From: Blattamonas nauphoetae
Lineage: Eukaryota; Preaxostyla; Oxymonadida
Assembly: GCA_033064195.1 (NCBI GenBank)
Contig: JARBJD010000021.1
Location: forward strand, 410,521 to 474,520
Reading direction: 5' to 3'
Length of the DNA: 64,000 nt
The notes under the pieces were generated by a model. It was not told the DNA's origin, did not search any database, and worked only from the letters and a program-made list of their open reading frames with translations. The stretch's first letter is position 1. Every line of letters starts with the position of its first letter. This document shows, piece by piece, positions 44,735-54,825 of the stretch. A program made the position numbers and the translations under genes.

Positions 44735-47700
44735 ATGTTGATTCGACTCATTCTCGTATCCATTCTCCACACATCACAGTGTCCAATCCACATCGAGCCA
44801 TCATTTTTCTCGGAGTATTCCAGTGTCAACGAACGTTCGTTACATCTTGAAATGGATGCGGTTCTATCCGACACAATCCAAATTCGATCGGATAATATTT
44901 CATTGACAGGGCATAACACGACACTGTCATTATCTCGTATTTTTGAAGACAACCTCCAACTTCGACATTCTTCGTCAAACCAATCTTCATCGAAAAATGA
45001 AACTGAACAGACATCAAACTGGAACATGCGGAATGGCCTAGCCACACAGTTCATGTTTGATGTCTGCAATAGCACATTCAGTATGGATGGACTGCATTTG
45101 AAGTGCGAGTCGGAAAGAAACAGGATCTGCACCCTTTCTGGCTCTTCTGTGCTCCTGTCTGCGAGTTCGATCACGTCACACGCCCTCTGTTCCCCCTTTG
45201 TGATCATCTTGTCCACACTGGAGTCGGAACGCTCCCCATCCACCGTTCGTCTCTCCGATGTGACCCACCTCTCCCCATCCAGCTTTGTTGCCCCGTATGT
45301 TGACATTTCACGGGAAACAGCTCCAATATCCTCTGATCTGCCCACACCGAACAGTGGTCCGTCACCAGACTCGATGGATGGGATTACAATTGTTGGAATC
45401 AATGTTGCCCTTGAATCGAAAATGCTGCTTTCTGGAACGGGCCCACTCTTCTCGTTTGGGTTGTTTGAACATCGCCCGCCTCACCGTCCCGTCGGATGTG
45501 CTCTAGAAATGAAAACCGACTTGATCAACAGCCCACTATTAAACATCTCGAGTGTCTCAACACCAATTCGGGAGAAACTGGGAGGAATTGTGTTTGGCTC
45601 GAATGTTCATCAACGACTGGTTGGATGTCTAGTATCAAACAGCTCGAACCATCAGCGAGGAACGAGCATACTGGATCCGAATGTTGGCGGCTCGCTTCTG
45701 TGCCAGAACACGTCGTTCTCATCGTGTGTCAGCCAGCCCAACGCTGACCAAGTAATTTCTTACAAATCCCATGCCCAGGGAGACCAATTTCTCTCAACCC
45801 ATGTCACCTCAGAAACAGTCGTGTTTATCCTCTGCACATTCAACGACATGAAGTTCACTGAAGATGGTCATCTTTTGGGCGGAGCGGGAATTTTCATGTA
45901 TCAGACAAACGCCGCCCTCACTGTCGCGCAGTGCTTCTTCCACAAGTGTGTGTGCACCGGAAGCAACAATGATGGTTCAGCAATTCTGTTCTATGGCTCA
46001 TCAGAAATACGAAAACCATTCTCGTTGACACAATCCTCGTTCACTGAATGCCAATCAACCTACGACCATTTGGGAAGCACGAGCTGTGCCTTTATCCAAG
46101 CATATGCCTCGCAGTCCACAATCTCCAACTGTCACCTCCATCTCTGCAACGCGACTGGTCGCGGAGCAACAGCATATCTCTCCAACAGTCCTGCTGGCCT
46201 CTCCAACTCGACTTTTGTGAAATGTGCCTCTCTCAGCTACTACGGTGGGGCGATTGGATTGTATTCCGTCACGTCCGTCGTCTTTTCGTCGATTCAGTTC
46301 AGGAAATGTTCAGCGTTTGTTGCTGGTTCGGCCGACGTCACGTACATCAACACGGCTGTGTCGCTACTCAACGAGACATCTATCCAATTCTGTGACTCGA
46401 CATCTGGATCACCCAACATTTATGATCCAGACTCGCCAAGCACTGTTTTATCCTTGATCCCTCAACTTGAAACGAACACTGGATTGTTCATAACTGCCTT
46501 CTCGATGAAACTGGAGTCGTCGAAGTGTGTGGTTGATATGACACTGTCTGCATCTGTGGTTGGCACGATGGGTGTTCTGTTGGAAGGAGGGAATGTTCCT
46601 CGACTGATCCACGTTCCGTTTGGGTCGACAGGGTCTCCTTCAAGCACTGGGACGACAGAAGTGTCAGTTGGTGCTGAGGGAGTTCTTCCAGATTTGGGGA
46701 ATGGCGAGTCATTCTCGATTCGAAGTGTTGGGTTGTCAGGAAAAGAGATTCTCGGTCGAATTGATGGAATGGAGGCCAAACTGACGAGCATCACGACAGC
46801 GACACTGACACTGTCTGGAGTGTTTGTGAAACAAGGAAGCTCGACGATTATGATGAAGGACAAGAATGGAGAGACATATCTTCGTTCCCTCACAACGAAC
46901 ACTGGAACAGCGCTGAGTGGCACCATCCCTGTTTCCTTGTCAGGTCCGTCGGATTGGAACTTTGGGGAAGAATACTGGCTTTACACAGGGACATTTGGAG
47001 CATTCTCAACTACCTTCACAACTGAGGTCTCGTTCGTCGTTCCATGGCCTGTCGCAAAGGTCTCCTCGTTCACTCCTCAAATGCATGATGATTGGATGAT
47101 TTTGTCGTTCACAGGAAGTGAATTGTTTGGCCAGACATACACACTCACGCTGACAGAACAGAATCCGAGTGGAACACCACACACGAAAGAAGTCTCACTC
47201 GTCCCGACATCGTCCACTGCACTGAGCGAATGGAATGCGACCTTGTTTCCTCCCTCAGAGGCAGATCTGAAATATGACACGACATACGCAGTGACGCAAA
47301 TTGTATCATCGATTTCAAGCCAATCAACAGCTCTTCCCACTTCGCTCATCTCCACACCTGCTGAGCCCACTCGAGTGATTGGCCTCTCGATCACAGGATA
47401 TTCGGAGAAAGACAAGAAAGTGGAGTTTGAAGTGGAAGGATTGGTGATGACTGAAGGAGAGACATACACGCTGGTGGTGAACGAGACAGGAACCAACATC
47501 CAAAAGACGATCAACGTGAAGTTCTCCTCACCAACAGAAGGAAGGGGATCAGCGTCACTCTTCCCTGTTTCGGAAGCTGAGCTGGACTACAACATCAACT
47601 ACACTCTGACGAGAGTGACAGATTCCCAGTCGAACGAGATCCTGTTCATTGCTGGTCTTTCATTCAAAACGAAAGCCGAACCAGAGCGACTCCTGACGAT

Positions 47701-49552
47701 CTCTGCTGGCAGTCTGATTGCTGATTCGAAGAAATCGTCGATCACTCTCTCGTTCACCTCGTCTGCCCTGCTTGGCGAGGCAGAATACACGCTGTCACTC
47801 GTCTCAATCCCCACATCCGACGAGCCTGCGCATCTGAAAACACTGACAGTGACGACAGATGAGGATGGGTCGATTCCGGATTACTTGGCAGTTCTGTATC
47901 CTTTTGCAGATGGAAACGGAAAGAAAGGACAACTTGAATTCGACACGACGTACTCGCTCTCCTCGCTAACTCGACAATCCACGCCGATCTTCTTCGAACC
48001 ATCGCCAACCACATTCCACACCGACCGAGAATTCGCTCGAGTCATCCGCTGTCTCTCGCGTGTGTTGAGTGAGGATCGGCAGACACTGATTGTGGAACTG
48101 GAAGGCCGAGCATTTGATGCGAAGATGGGTCGTGTGTGTCTGACACGAAATGGGAAAGTGTGGAAATCGATTGGAGTTGTGTCAGTCTCAAGCACAACGC
48201 CAAGCATTGTGGAGTTCGGAGTGGCCGAAGCTGAGTCGGATTCGGGAGTGGAGATTGGGAAGGAGTACAGGCTGATGGAGATGGGGGACGGGTCGAGTGG
48301 GTGTGTGGTGGACGAAGGGATCGGACTTGTGGTTCCACGACCGACTGTGCTGTGTCGGAAGGGAGGAAGCGACAACGAGAACACGTGTGGGATGCCAAAC
48401 CGTCAGTGTTTGAGTCTTCTTGTTGGATGGCTAGCCGGACTGCTGCAACGGGAGAGCGCAGAAGAGATTGTGGAGTTGGAGGTGGATGGGGAAGTGGAGA
48501 TGGGAGGAGTGATGGAAGTGGACTCAGAGAAGGTTGTGGTGTGGGGCGGAAGGGAAGGAAGAGGAAGAATGTTGGTGGAGTGGAAGGAGAGTTGGGAGTC
48601 GGGGAATGCGATTGAAGTTGATGGAGGACACGTGTGGATTGTTGAAGTTATGATTCTTTTGGGAAGTGGACGAGAGGGAGGAATGGAAGAGAAGAGCTTC
48701 CTGATTTGTGGAGGAGGAGAGGTGAGTGTGGAGCGAGTGGTGGTTGGGAGTCTGGACGATGCAAAGATTGGGATTGGGCTGATTGGCCTGTCGTGGGGAT
48801 CAGCTGATCTTGTTTCGATTTCTTTGGAGGGAGTTGCCTTTGGAGATGGAGTTCGGCTTGTTGAAGTTGGGAGTGAGGTGTCCAAAGCGAGTCTTTCTGT
48901 GAGTTCGCTGAAGGCTCGCCGAGTGCGCACGCTGAACGCGCCTCTGATTTGGTTTCGTTGTGAGACGGAAGAGTCGGAAGTGCGGCTGGAGAAGGTTGTT
49001 CTGTTGGAGACGACACGCGAAGAGAGAGTGGAGGAGTTGGGGGTTGAGGAAGGAGGAGTGATCTCGCTGTGGACGCTGCAAAGTGAGACTCGGATTGTGG
49101 GATGTGTGTTTGAAGGAAGCAAGACGAAGGGATTGTCGGATGGGGCTGAGATTGGGGGAGTGCTGTTTGTGGGAGTGGGTCGGAAGGGCGGAGGGAGGGT
49201 TCGCTTTGTGGAGTGTCTGATGATCGACACAGTGCCGTTTGGGAGGGAGCTGGGTGGAGTGGTTGTTCTGTCGTCGGGTGTGTGTCGAGTGTGGTTTGAG
49301 AATTGTTGGATGGAAGAGACTCGCGTGAGTGGGCTTGGTTTTGGTCGTTTGGATGGAGTGCCGCTGTTGTCGTCGAAGCGAGTGGCTGTGTCTGGAGTGG
49401 GAGGTGTGGGAGCGCTGATTGTTGGGGAGAAGTCGCTTCCGATTGTTGGTCGCTCGTCGTCGCGATTCTCAGGATGCTCGTTGGGAGTGGTTGTCGGGAC
49501 AGAAGCAGCGATGGCTCGACAGAGGAACGAAGACAAGAAGATCGAACTGTAG
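44735..49552 (+). CDS. Beta-helix surface protein, right twin (1605 aa)
   Basis: Same length, signal peptide and domain order as the left twin: beta-helix, about six beta-sandwich repeats (roughly 585-1180), second beta-helix region, charged C-terminus (RQRNEDKKIEL). Outside the divergent block only scattered substitutions are seen (for example GPSPDS for GPSQDS, ILSFTGS for ILLFTGS). No frame damage separates the two, so both are likely functional or very recently duplicated. The start codon lies 3 bp inside the arm boundary, so the two genes have different upstream DNA and therefore different promoters. No intron is needed. Confidence 0.8.
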   Translation: MLIRLILVSILHTSQCPIHIEPSFFSEYSSVNERSLHLEMDAVLSDTIQIRSDNISLTGHNTTLSLSRIFEDNLQLRHSSSNQSSSKNETEQTSNWNMRNGLATQFMFDVCNSTFSMDGLHLKCESERNRICTLSGSSVLLSASSITSHALCSPFVIILSTLESERSPSTVRLSDVTHLSPSSFVAPYVDISRETAPISSDLPTPNSGPSPDSMDGITIVGINVALESKMLLSGTGPLFSFGLFEHRPPHRPVGCALEMKTDLINSPLLNISSVSTPIREKLGGIVFGSNVHQRLVGCLVSNSSNHQRGTSILDPNVGGSLLCQNTSFSSCVSQPNADQVISYKSHAQGDQFLSTHVTSETVVFILCTFNDMKFTEDGHLLGGAGIFMYQTNAALTVAQCFFHKCVCTGSNNDGSAILFYGSSEIRKPFSLTQSSFTECQSTYDHLGSTSCAFIQAYASQSTISNCHLHLCNATGRGATAYLSNSPAGLSNSTFVKCASLSYYGGAIGLYSVTSVVFSSIQFRKCSAFVAGSADVTYINTAVSLLNETSIQFCDSTSGSPNIYDPDSPSTVLSLIPQLETNTGLFITAFSMKLESSKCVVDMTLSASVVGTMGVLLEGGNVPRLIHVPFGSTGSPSSTGTTEVSVGAEGVLPDLGNGESFSIRSVGLSGKEILGRIDGMEAKLTSITTATLTLSGVFVKQGSSTIMMKDKNGETYLRSLTTNTGTALSGTIPVSLSGPSDWNFGEEYWLYTGTFGAFSTTFTTEVSFVVPWPVAKVSSFTPQMHDDWMILSFTGSELFGQTYTLTLTEQNPSGTPHTKEVSLVPTSSTALSEWNATLFPPSEADLKYDTTYAVTQIVSSISSQSTALPTSLISTPAEPTRVIGLSITGYSEKDKKVEFEVEGLVMTEGETYTLVVNETGTNIQKTINVKFSSPTEGRGSASLFPVSEAELDYNINYTLTRVTDSQSNEILFIAGLSFKTKAEPERLLTISAGSLIADSKKSSITLSFTSSALLGEAEYTLSLVSIPTSDEPAHLKTLTVTTDEDGSIPDYLAVLYPFADGNGKKGQLEFDTTYSLSSLTRQSTPIFFEPSPTTFHTDREFARVIRCLSRVLSEDRQTLIVELEGRAFDAKMGRVCLTRNGKVWKSIGVVSVSSTTPSIVEFGVAEAESDSGVEIGKEYRLMEMGDGSSGCVVDEGIGLVVPRPTVLCRKGGSDNENTCGMPNRQCLSLLVGWLAGLLQRESAEEIVELEVDGEVEMGGVMEVDSEKVVVWGGREGRGRMLVEWKESWESGNAIEVDGGHVWIVEVMILLGSGREGGMEEKSFLICGGGEVSVERVVVGSLDDAKIGIGLIGLSWGSADLVSISLEGVAFGDGVRLVEVGSEVSKASLSVSSLKARRVRTLNAPLIWFRCETEESEVRLEKVVLLETTREERVEELGVEEGGVISLWTLQSETRIVGCVFEGSKTKGLSDGAEIGGVLFVGVGRKGGGRVRFVECLMIDTVPFGRELGGVVVLSSGVCRVWFENCWMEETRVSGLGFGRLDGVPLLSSKRVAVSGVGGVGALIVGEKSLPIVGRSSSRFSGCSLGVVVGTEAAMARQRNEDKKIEL
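45655..46480 (+). other. Divergent cassette within the right twin gene
   Basis: Counterpart of the left cassette, residues about 309-583. It reads SYKSHAQGDQFLSTH and LSYYGGAIGLYSVTSVVF where the left gene has clearly different residues. Short conserved islands (GGSLLCQNTSFSSCVSQPN, VAQCFFHKC, SLTQSSFTECQST) lie within it, so the change is mosaic substitution rather than insertion of unrelated sequence. Confidence 0.75.
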
Positions 49553-49591
49553 TTGAATCATTGTGCGTGATGAGTGTGACTCTTATTTTCA

Positions 49592-50040
49592 ATGTCCACT
49601 CGTCGTAACCCAGCGCGATGCAATGTCCACTCGCTGCCCAAGCGATGCCAAGTCCACTCGCTGCCCAAGCGATGCCAAGTCCACTCGCTGCCCAAGCGAT
49701 GTCAAGTCCCCTCGCTGCCCAAGCGATGCCAAGTCCACTCGCTGCCCAAGCGATGTCAAGTCCACTCGCTGCCCAAGCGATGTCAAGTCCCCTCGCTGCC
49801 CAAGCGATGCCAAGTCCACTCGCTGCCCAAGCGATGTCAAGTCCACTCGCTGCCCAAGCGATGCCAAGTCCACTCGCTGCCCAAGCGATGTCAAGTCCAC
49901 TCGCTGCCCAAGCGATGCCAAGTCCACTCGCTGCCCAAGCGATGCCATGTCCACTCGCTGCCCAAGCAATACCAATTCCACTCGCTGCCCAAGCGATGCC
50001 AAGTCCACTCGCTGCCCAAGCGATGCCAATTCCACTCGTC
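49592..50040. repeat. 27-bp minisatellite, about 17 units
   Basis: Same unit as the left array in reverse orientation (CGCTGCCCAAGCGATGCC then AAGTCCACT). It begins 40 bp past the stop codon of the right twin gene, again in the 3' flank. Fewer variant types are present than on the left, and I see no 26-bp units. Confidence 0.9.
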
Positions 50041-51041
50041 ATCGTGCGCCTTAACATCCACTCCCTGATACACCCCATCTTCTTCCCCTCCAAACTCTTC
50101 ATCATTCACCATCCATTCACGCGACTTTATTTCACGTCGTGGCGATCCAGTGCTTGCTCAACTGCAGCACCTTCCACCATCCCCTCCACTCCCTCACACC
50201 ATACTTTTGATTCGGAGGACAAATATCATTCCTCACTCTCACTCTCTCTCGAAGATCTCCGTCACTCACTCACTCACTCACCAACCATCCCGCTCACAAC
50301 CACCCTCTGCCTTCCAACATTGACTTTGCGAAGATGACCTGGTTTTCATTTTCGTGTTGGCAGGCAGATGTGTGGGAGTGTGTTCGTCGTTATTTTTGAT
50401 TTCGTCTGACTTGCTGATGTTTTGATTTCGGAGAGAGAATTGAGGGTTGTGGAGGAAGGATGGATTGGAGTGAGGAGGAATGGAGATGGAAAAAGGAGAC
50501 ACGACGCAACGAGCACACGTCTGTCTCCTCTCCTCTCCTCTCCTCACTCTTACTTTCATTTCTGCCTCGCATTCCTCTTGGTTGATCCATACAGACCCAC
50601 TTTTCTTTCTTTTCTGTCTCGCGCGACTCTGACCCAGACGCGATCTTCTTTCTGCTTCTCTGATCCAGCTGCTTGCCGTCACACTGTCCGCTGGTGTCTT
50701 CTCATGGAACGGTAGGAGTGGTCAGAAACTGAGACGAAGATCGAGTGTTTGAGAAAGATATCTTGACAATTCTGTTTCTTTCCGTTCAATCTTCTCACTT
50801 CACTGTTCATAGTCCCGTGCTCAGGCCGGACTTGGTTTTCAAACCGCACAATGGGTTTTCTGATTCATTCTGCTTTTCTTCAACATTATTTGTGTGTTTT
50901 AATCTCTGGTTTGTCTGAATGATTGAAATATGAGGCAATTGGGAGAAAAGAATAGCAACAAGACTGATCCTTGTTTGAATTTTCGAAGAATGTTAGTGAG
51001 GGCCAGATCGTTCTCAATCATCACTACTCCAGAAACTGAGC

Positions 51042-51126
51042 ATGGGAAAGTGCTTTTCGAAACCACTGTCGGAATCTCAAACATATGAGAAAGTTCCACT
51101 TCTCTCAGAAAAGGACACCGCGATCC
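51042..51126 (+). pseudogene. Truncated copy of ESCRT-III exon 1
   Basis: Repeats the start of the ESCRT-III gene (MGKCFSKPLSESQTYEKV, then PLLSEKDTAI) with a few silent changes. Homology then stops before the first intron. It marks the outer end of the right arm. The gene cannot be complete here. Confidence 0.8.
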
Positions 51127-51761
51127 TTCTGGTGATAGACCCTCCACAAAACCGGCTAAAAAATATACAAAACCGGTTTTATTCATTCTAAGGTCATTTT
51201 TCACAATATAATGCAAGAATTGTAATTTCAGAACTCTTAGAAACATGGTAGCGGGAGTTTGATGAGAGAGAAGATCATCAAAATCACAAAAAACAATGAG
51301 CATTGTTCCAAATAATGGGGAAAATGCCTTCTTTTCGTCACTAGTTGGTTTTTGAAAAAACACTCGATATACTTGAAAGGGTGTATTACGTGACGTGGTA
51401 AGAGATAATCGAGAAATTGTGGATGAAATGTCATATTTTGATTTTATAGTAGTGTCAATAGTCCGTACATATTCAAAAATCCGAAACATGGGGCTTGGGT
51501 GATTCTCACCAAAATGTCCTTTTGAAAAAAATCCAATAATGAAGATTTCTTCACAGGCTGGGTGTAAACCATCTAATTCGAGAGAAAAGAGCCCTCTGCG
51601 AGAGAGAAGGTGAGTCAAAGACAGAAAACTGGCCAACATTCACAGTTGATGAGTTACACTTCGGAACGGTCTTCAAGAGGTTGATGGTTTGAGAAAAGAG
51701 GAGCGATTTATGTAGGATCGTTGATGTCATGGAGAAAGATGTGACAAAATGAAACTGGTTA
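51127..51761. other. AT-rich flank without a supported gene
   Basis: A minus-strand frame of up to 246 codons crosses this stretch, but its 3' part runs antisense through the duplicated ESCRT-III fragment, so at least that portion is not an independent gene. The upstream half (LELDGLHPACEEIFIIGFF and on) could be a gene remnant; nothing confirms it. Confidence 0.35.
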
Positions 51762-52363
51762 ATAGATATGTCATTAACCCGGTCCGTGTCACCAACCCGG
51801 AACCTGGGGTTGAAAGAAACCATATTGGTCCAACTAAGAAAAAAATTAAATTTGAGAATTCAATTCCGCGGGGAATCGGAGAAAACCTCAAAATACTGTA
51901 TACAGCAGGAATACACACATTTTTTCAAACTTTTTCAGCTCGTATCTCCACAACCAGATATCCGTTTTACACCAAATAAAAAGCATTTTTATCGTGAGTA
52001 TATCGAAAAAAGACTCACAAAAAAAATAATTTTTTTTTCCTAAGAAATGTTTGGGCGAGAAAAACGGTGTTTTTTCACATCTTTCCAAATACCCAACATT
52101 TTTTGATCAATTTTTTTTCACTATTTTAGTTTCACCAAAAAAACGTTTCTGTGAAAAATTTCATGAAAATCGGTTCCCTGGTTGTTGAGATATACTCGTA
52201 CACATTTTGAAAAGTGGCTAAAACGAGGTATTTTAAGGGTTTCTTGAATTCCCCAAATAGGAAATTTCTCAAATTTCATTTTTTTTCTTAGTTGGACCAA
52301 TATGGTTTGTTTCAACCCCAGGTTCCGGGTTGGTGACAGAATCGGGTTACTGACACATCTATA
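51762..52363. mobile_element. Foldback (MITE-like) element, about 0.6 kb
   Basis: The left end (from ATAGATATGTCATTAACCC, then CACCAACCCGGAACCTGGGG) and the reverse complement of the right end agree over about 100 bp with few mismatches. Weaker inverted similarity continues to the middle, for example CGTATCTCCACAACCAG against AGTATATCTCAACAACCAG. The whole element can therefore fold on itself. It has no coding capacity. The target duplication is unclear; a TTA-like flank is possible. Confidence 0.7.
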
Positions 52364-54825
52364 ATATTGTTTCGACTCAGAACACTCTGATGAAATGGTT
52401 TTGTAACCCATTTTTTTCTTTTTTGAGACATATCGGTAAGAATCACCCACTTCAACGTTCTGAATTGGGAGAATAATTTTGAAATGACTCACCCATCACA
52501 AAATCACACAGACGCAGAAATTCTCCAGAACAATCATATTTCTTCGTCTATCATCCCGAAATACATCATTTGTGAACTTTTTTCATATTCACAAAAACAT
52601 AGCAGTAGTAGTATAGTAGACGATTTGGGAACCAGATTGAAATAGTCGTTGAAATCAGAAACGAAAAGTCAATTCCGATTGACAATTTCTAAATCTTGTA
52701 TTAAAAGGAATTTAGGCCATTTCAATGATGCCAAAATTTGACCTAAATTCCAAAAATATGTCCAATATTTCGACCTCATTTTAAGCGTCAATTTTGAAGC
52801 AAATTTTTGATATATTCCAAAAATGTTGTCACTTTTTTCGATGTTTTTTCACTTTTGAACTCGAACAAAGTGAATCCAACTTGAGAACCACTTCGAAAAA
52901 AAATCGAAAAAAATTCTAAAATGTCGAGGACGATGTGAGTCATCGATCAAAACAATCCCGATGAAGATCGGTTGAGAATTCGCGGAGCTACGTACCGAAC
53001 AGTGGTCAAAAAATGGACCAAAAAGTCGATTTTCAGATTTCGCTACTAACCACTACTTTATGTCTCAAATTCACCTCAAACATCTTCTAAAATTACAAAA
53101 TCGATTTTGAAAGGTGAGATTCGCGATAAAAAACACTTTTTGGAAAAAAAGTTTGATCCGACCCATTGAGGATTTTTACGAGTCGAAATTTTCGAGACAA
53201 GGTATGGACCCTGTCTTCCATCATCTTTCGCTCAGGAATCGTCCTCTTATGACGCCTTTTAGCATTAGATCAGTTAAGAACGCCTTCTGGCGACTTTTGG
53301 TTCGAACCATTTGGGAGATTATTTTTGAAAGGTTGCAAAACACTATGGAGCGTCACCAAAAATTATTTTTTGCCTAATTAACAGTTACAGGCTTAAAGAG
53401 ATAATGAGCCATGAATTGAGTGAATTTTGTTTTGATCGCGTTTGAGACGACCATTTTTTCACCAGCACAAATTGACACACTTTTTGATACAATACACGTC
53501 ATAAAACCAAGAAGTGGTGTAAAACGCTAAAAAATAACGGATACATGAGCAAAAAGTGAAATAAATGCACAAATCATTCAAAAAACCATGAAAAGCACCT
53601 CAATGCTCTATCTCTCGAGACGAGGAGTATTGCCCTGGAATAATCTGAACATGTCAGGATGGTTATTTTGATGTCAATTTACGAAGGAATATCAGTTTTG
53701 AGGGATAGTATCTTAAAGGGAGGATGAACAGAAAACGCGTGTTGATCCCAGGACGAGACGAACAATATCATCTGAACAAAACACAAAAAATGAAGGAAAA
53801 CATGTGAAAATACCAGATTATGACTTTAATCAGTGAGATGACAAGTCTCGAAGTTGTCGGGAAGACTGTTGAAAACCGACTTTGGAGAGAGAAGATGAAA
53901 AAGAAAGAACAATGGAAACTTTGTTGGTTCACATCAAAAGAAGTGTTCAAACACTGATCTTACGCGAATGAGAAGGTATGTCCAAGAATTGGCGAAGAGG
54001 GGTCACCGCCAGCAGAAATCTGAATGAAAAGAGTGGATGAATCGGTAAATGAACGTACAAAACCTTCAGTGTGTTGATTGAAGGGGTATATGCAGACAAT
54101 GAGAATGGTTAGGCAAATCTCCAGACTTACACAAAAATATGACGCCAGCAACTTTTGAAAAATAATCACCCATTTCACACCTCGATCGTTTTCACAGTTT
54201 TTTCTCAATTTTCATTTTTAACGATTTTCACGTCAACCACTTCACAATTACATTCAAGCGACGCTTTTTTGAGATTTCGAGTTTACTGGTGACATTAGTT
54301 CTCTCTGGAGGGTCGGTTTTTCACATCACACATTTGACGCATCATTTCCGCCAACATTTTCACTATATGAATTTTTGCCCCGAATTTCTCCCACAAATCC
54401 TTCATTCTCACTGTCCGACAAAGCTGTGCTCAAATTTCGAGACACTTTTGTCGGATAGTTGTTCCATAACGTCACATTTTCGTGTTTCAACATCTCACGT
54501 TTTCACCGTGTTTGTCACTTCAAAAACACCTTCAACCCCTTTCTTCTCTCATCTTTCTTTCACCATTTCACATTCAATCTCTTCGTCATTCCTCTTCATT
54601 TTCGTCATCTCACGAGCATTCTTTCGACCGTCTACACCTCACGAGCACATCACAACAACTCATTTTTTATCAACTTTTTTGCTTAATTGGAACAAAAGAA
54701 TGTGAATGAAGCAACAATGAAGTGGGCAAGTATGATAGCAATGGCTGAGACGGAAGATGTGAAAATTGTGGGTAAGTATTGAGATTTACGAACGTGTTCA
54801 TACAAATTTCACAAAATAAGAGGAA
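52364..54825. other. AT-rich gene desert
   Basis: About 2.5 kb with long A/T runs and no frame that shows domains, codon structure or splice support. Open frames near 53114 and 54289 are short and Phe/Ser/His-rich, as expected by chance in this composition. Confidence 0.45.

Larger units (their letters stand above)
44732..51126. repeat. Right arm of the large inverted duplication
   Basis: Reverse complement of 35892-43171. It carries the second beta-helix gene, a shorter minisatellite (about 17 units) and a gene-free kilobase (50041-51041). It ends about 85 bp into a copy of ESCRT-III exon 1. The shorter array explains most of the roughly 0.9-kb difference in arm length. Because the left arm continues into the complete ESCRT-III gene while the right one stops inside exon 1, the right arm is probably the derived copy. 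Confidence 0.85.

Noticed and set aside
50899-51639. Minus-strand frame of 246 codons outside the right arm
   Set aside because: Its C-terminal third runs antisense through the duplicated ESCRT-III exon fragment and duplicated upstream DNA, so the full frame cannot be an old gene. The upstream part is left as unresolved.
53114-53377. Plus-strand frame of 87 codons in the gene-poor region
   Set aside because: No domain, no paralogue and no motif near its start; its length is expected by chance.
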